Shown here one piece after another: positions 43,866 through 47,079 of a stretch of DNA of 47,079 nt. The translations under genes were made by a program, and so were the position numbers. Each line of letters starts with the position of its first letter. Position 1 is the first letter of the stretch. Origin of the DNA: Phycisphaerae bacterium (GTDB taxonomy: Bacteria; Planctomycetota; Phycisphaerae; UBA1845); the NCBI GenBank assembly GCA_024102815.1, contig JAGFJJ010000070.1, positions 1-47,079 of the forward strand, read 5' to 3'. Below the pieces are notes generated by a model. That model searched no databases. It saw only the letters and a list, made by a program, of their open reading frames with translations, and was not told the origin of the DNA.

Positions 43866-46406
43866 ATGAATCCCGAGCGATTGACGGTTAAATCGACCGA
43901 AGCATTGCAACGATCCGAGCAGCTTGCCCGCACAGCAGGTCATGGCGAAGTTACGCCCCTTCACCTTCTGGCGGCGCTGGTGTCGCCCGAAGGAGTCGGC
44001 TCCGCCGGCGGCAGCGGCGGGATCGTCGTACCCCTCCTGGAAAAGGCCGGCGGCCAGGTCGCTCGCATCCGCTCCATCATCCAATCCGAACTCGGCCGGC
44101 TTCCCAAGGTCAGCGGCGGTTCGCTGGGCATGAACCGCGCCTTGCAGGACGTGCTCGACCGCGCCGACCGCGAGGCGCAGCAGATGAAGGACCAGTACGT
44201 CTCCACGGAGCACCTCCTGCTGGCGCTGGTCGAAGTCAAGAGCGATGCAAAGGAGGCGCTCAGCCTCAGTGGCGTAACCCGCGACGCCATTCTTGCGGCG
44301 CTGAAGGACTTCCGCGGAAGTGCCACGGCCTCGTCACAGAATCCCGAGGAGACCTACCAGGCACTCGAACGCTACGGCAAGGACCTCGTCGCCCTCGCCC
44401 GGCAGGGCAAGCTCGATCCCGTCATCGGCCGGGACGAGGAAATCCGCCGCTGTATGCAGATCCTCGCCCGGCGGACCAAGAACAACCCCGTGCTCATCGG
44501 TGAGCCCGGCGTCGGAAAGACCGCCATCGTCGAAGGGCTCGCACAGCGCATCCTCGCCGGCGACGTACCCGAAGTACTCAAGAACAAGCGCGTTGTCGCG
44601 TTGGACATGGGCGCCCTGATCGCCGGCGCCAAGTTCCGCGGCGAGTTTGAGGAACGGTTGAAAGCCGTCGTCCGCGAAGTCGTCGATTCCGCCGGCAGCG
44701 TGATTCTCTTCATCGACGAGCTTCACACCGTCGTCGGCGCCGGCCGCGCGGAAGGCGCCGTCGATGCCGGCAACCTGCTCAAGCCCGCACTGGCTCGCGG
44801 AGAGCTCCGCTGCATCGGCGCCACCACCCTCGACGAATACCGCAAGCACGTCGAAAAGGACAAGGCCCTCGAACGCCGCTTCCAGACGCTCTACGTCCGC
44901 GAGCCCACCGTCGAGGACACCATCGCCATCCTGCGCGGGCTCAAGCCCCGCTACGACGCCCACCACGGCGTGCGCATCCAGGACTCGGCCCTCGTCGCCG
45001 CGGCCACGCTGTCGAACCGCTACATCACCGACCGCCACCTGCCCGACAAGGCCATCGACCTCGTCGACGAGGCCGCCTCGCGCCTGCGCATCGAGATCGA
45101 CTCGCTGCCCACCGAGATCGACGTCGTCGAGCGCCGCATCCGCCAGCTCGAGATCGAGCGGGTGGCCCTCGCCAAGGAGACCGACGCCCCGTCGAAGGAG
45201 CGGCTCGAGGCGCTCGACCAGGAGCTGGCCGACCTCACCGAGCAGCGCGACGGCATGCTCGTCCACTGGACGAACGAGAAGGAGGCCATCGGCCGCATCC
45301 AGGCCCTCAAGGAGGAGATGGAGCACCTGCGGTCGGACCTCGAGCGAGAGACCGACCTCGAGAAGGCGGCCGAGATCCGCTACGGCCGCATCCCCGAGCT
45401 GGAGCGCCAGGTCGAGGAGGCCAGTGCCCGGCTCGACGAGCTCCAGGGCGAGCAGCGGATGCTGAAGGAGGAGGTCGACGCCGAGGACGTGGCCGAGATC
45501 GTGGCCAAGTGGACCGGCGTCCCCGTCTCCCGGCTCATGGAGGGCGAGTCCCAGAAGCTGGTCCGCATGGAGGAGGTCCTCCACGAGCGGGTCATCGGCC
45601 AGGACCAGGCCGTGGTGGCGGTGGCCAACGCCATCCGCCGCAGCCGGGCCGGCCTGTCCGACCCGCACCGCCCCATCGGGTCGTTCCTCTTCCTCGGGCC
45701 CACCGGTGTCGGCAAGACCGAGCTGGCCCGCACCCTGGCCGAGTTCCTCTTCGACGACGAGCGGGCCATGGTCCGCATCGACATGTCCGAGTACATGGAG
45801 AAGCACGCCGTGAGCCGCCTCGTCGGCGCCCCTCCCGGCTACGTCGGCTACGACCAGGGCGGCCAGCTCACCGAGGCCGTCCGGCGCCGCCCGTACTCGG
45901 TGGTGCTGCTCGACGAGCTCGAGAAGGCCCACCCGGACGTGTTCAACATCCTCCTGCAGGTCCTCGACGACGGCCGCCTCACCGACGGACAGGGCCGCAC
46001 GGTGGACTTCACCAACGTCGTGCTGATCATGACCTCGAACCTGCCGGGGGAGCCGATCGACCACTTCCGGCCCGAGTTCGTGAACCGGATCGATGAGATC
46101 GTCCGGTTCCGGGCCCTCACCGAGGCCGACCTGGCGCCGATCGTGGACATCCAGCTCGAGCACCTGCGGGACCGGCTGGCCGAGCGCCGGATCACCCTCG
46201 AGGTGACCGAGGCCGCCCTCGCCCACCTGGCGGCGGCCGGCTACGACCCGGCCTTCGGGGCCCGACCGCTGAAGCGGGTCATCCAGCGGGAGGTGGCCGA
46301 CCGCCTGGCCGCCGACCTCCTGGCCGGCACGATCAGCGACGGCGACACCGTGGCGGTGGACGCCGTCGAGGGCGAGATCGTCGTCGCCCCCGTCGCCGAG
46401 GTCTGA
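43866..46406 (+). CDS. clpB: ClpB disaggregase with a change of taxonomic style inside the gene
   Basis: 846 residues, ATG 43,866 with GAGGAGG upstream. Clp N domain (1-150); NBD1 with Walker A GEPGVGKT (212-219) and [11 protein letters not shown]; a coiled-coil M domain (~390-510); NBD2 with Walker A GPTGVGKT (611-618) and a short [20 protein letters not shown] that lacks ~20 residues found in most ClpB. It works with DnaK to dissolve aggregates. Codons: Glu is both GAA and GAG before base 44,873, but I find only GAG after it; third positions become almost all G or C. The N-terminal part looks planctomycete-like, the rest Acidimicrobiia-like. The frame is continuous. Could be an assembly chimera or a real recombinant gene. 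Confidence 0.9.
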   Translation: MNPERLTVKSTEALQRSEQLARTAGHGEVTPLHLLAALVSPEGVGSAGGSGGIVVPLLEKAGGQVARIRSIIQSELGRLPKVSGGSLGMNRALQDVLDRADREAQQMKDQYVSTEHLLLALVEVKSDAKEALSLSGVTRDAILAALKDFRGSATASSQNPEETYQALERYGKDLVALARQGKLDPVIGRDEEIRRCMQILARRTKNNPVLIGEPGVGKTAIVEGLAQRILAGDVPEVLKNKRVVALDMGALIAGAKFRGEFEERLKAVVREVVDSAGSVILFIDELHTVVGAGRAEGAVDAGNLLKPALARGELRCIGATTLDEYRKHVEKDKALERRFQTLYVREPTVEDTIAILRGLKPRYDAHHGVRIQDSALVAAATLSNRYITDRHLPDKAIDLVDEAASRLRIEIDSLPTEIDVVERRIRQLEIERVALAKETDAPSKERLEALDQELADLTEQRDGMLVHWTNEKEAIGRIQALKEEMEHLRSDLERETDLEKAAEIRYGRIPELERQVEEASARLDELQGEQRMLKEEVDAEDVAEIVAKWTGVPVSRLMEGESQKLVRMEEVLHERVIGQDQAVVAVANAIRRSRAGLSDPHRPIGSFLFLGPTGVGKTELARTLAEFLFDDERAMVRIDMSEYMEKHAVSRLVGAPPGYVGYDQGGQLTEAVRRRPYSVVLLDELEKAHPDVFNILLQVLDDGRLTDGQGRTVDFTNVVLIMTSNLPGEPIDHFRPEFVNRIDEIVRFRALTEADLAPIVDIQLEHLRDRLAERRITLEVTEAALAHLAAAGYDPAFGARPLKRVIQREVADRLAADLLAGTISDGDTVAVDAVEGEIVVAPVAEV

Positions 46407-46420
46407 ACCCCCGGATCTGG

Positions 46421-46473
46421 CCACTCACCGTGACCGGTGGGGCCGATCGGCCCTACCTGGTCACGGTGGGTGG
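46421..46473 (+). terminator. Long inverted repeat after clpB
   Basis: 15-base arms CCACTCACCGTGACC and GGTCACGGTGGGTGG (one G-U pair) flank an inner palindrome GGGCCGATCGGCCC; together nearly 27 paired bases. No T-run. Strong hairpin terminators without T-runs are common in actinobacteria. Confidence 0.6.
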
Positions 46474-46623
46474 CGCGATCATGCTCGTACAAGGGAAGCG
46501 AAGATCCGTCGGCCCATCTGGTCGCGTTGCCGGCGGGGAGCCAGTAGCGAAACCGGCCCCTGGAGACAACCTGTCGACGGGGAGCGCACCGAACCCCCTG
46601 TCGACCTGACGACAGGAGCGGCC

Positions 46624-47079
46624 ATGACCGCCACCCGCCCACGCCGCCGTCGGGGCCTCGGCCTCCTCGGCCTGGTGAGCATCGTCTCCGGCGTCCTCCT
46701 CGCCGTGAGCGGGCTCACCCTTCCCGCCAGTGCGACCGACCTCACGCCGGTCGACGTCGCCGGCAACCCCACGTGCGCCGATCTCGGCTACCTCTTCGGG
46801 TTCAAGATCGACAGCCAGCCGGCGGCCGGCACCTACCCCGTCACCGAAGCCGAGAGCGGCATCGTCGGTGGTGGGACGGTGACCATCAGCAACGTCGTCG
46901 TGATCGACGGCGTGATCTACTTCGACTGGAGCTCGACCATCCCGTGGGATGCCGTCAGCGTGAAGCAGGGCGACGCAGCGGCCGTCTACTACTACGTCCC
47001 CGCTTCGACCGGTGACACAGGGCTGCACCCGTCGCTGACCGACGCCGAGCCGAACGGCTCGATCAGCCACGTCGACTTC
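46624..47079 (+). CDS. Start of a secreted protein (cut by the window end)
   Basis: Open from ATG 46,624 (AGGAG 46,614-46,618) to the end of the window, 152 codons. The N-terminus has Arg-rich start then a signal peptide (LGLLGLVSIVSGVLLAVSG, cleavage around PASAT), then a beta-rich domain with CADLGYLFGFKID. Almost all third codon positions are G or C, actinobacterial in style. The function is unknown; similar secreted proteins often continue into a choice-of-anchor or surface domain. Confidence 0.7.
   Translation, partial: MTATRPRRRRGLGLLGLVSIVSGVLLAVSGLTLPASATDLTPVDVAGNPTCADLGYLFGFKIDSQPAAGTYPVTEAESGIVGGGTVTISNVVVIDGVIYFDWSSTIPWDAVSVKQGDAAAVYYYVPASTGDTGLHPSLTDAEPNGSISHVDF

Noticed and set aside
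44334..46424. 696-residue open frame on the minus strand under clpB
   Set aside because: Antisense frames in very GC-rich genes often stay open; it has no ribosome site, no domain pattern, and clpB on the plus strand is certain.

Overview
The window is GC-rich bacterial DNA in three parts. (1) About 1-14,085 is the right-hand part of an integrated, prophage-like mobile element; its left end lies outside the window. (2) About 14,084 to 44,9xx is chromosomal DNA that looks like a planctomycete, probably Phycisphaerae-like. The grounds are a zinc-ribbon signature (CKNCLYDLTGN..RCPECG), a giant SecA with extra domains, very large secreted FG-GAP and PKD proteins joined to their anchors by Asn/Asp-rich linkers, and an atypical MurD. 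(3) From inside clpB (between roughly 44,870 and 45,060) to the right end, codon use and protein family change to an actinobacterial (Acidimicrobiia-like) type. The simplest explanation is a chimeric assembly join in a conserved gene; horizontal replacement is the alternative. The taxonomic calls rest on recalled family features, not on a search.

The element: genes are packed on the plus strand, many with start and stop codons overlapping (ATGA, GTGA, TTGA). It carries small regulators and zinc-ribbon proteins (94-1150), a control region (1636-1779), a coiled-coil protein, an HK97-type prohead protease, a large tail/baseplate-hub-like protein, then a recombination module (DUF1064 nuclease, Sak4-like ATPase, probable ssDNA-binding partner), a Xer-like recombinase with an extra DNA-binding domain, a HerA/FtsK-like ATPase with duplicated winged helices, a membrane protein and a tyrosine integrase. 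The integrase frame runs into a tRNA-Pro gene, which marks the attachment site. No portal, terminase or major capsid gene is visible in the window.

The chromosomal part: tRNA-Pro and a sulfurtransferase (sseA) on the minus strand; a plus-strand pair with a YrdC/Sua5-LMW phosphatase fusion and rpiB (the B. subtilis ywlC-ywlE-ywlF set condensed); a minus-strand NSS-family sodium symporter with a 50-residue MetS-like partner; a minus-strand series of a phospholipase-A2-like lipoprotein, a zinc-ribbon membrane protein, aspartate kinase (lysC) and a membrane-anchored nuclease; a degenerate response-regulator receiver converging on murD; two very large exported proteins (FG-GAP lipoprotein; M6-like metalloprotease with six PKD domains and a C-terminal anchor), each preceded by a good sigma70-type promoter and a long leader; secA; an HU-family protein; small lipoprotein and exported proteins; a VOC protein; and clpB.

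The actinobacterial-like tail: the C-terminal two thirds of clpB, a long inverted repeat that is probably its terminator, and the start of a secreted protein cut off by the window edge.
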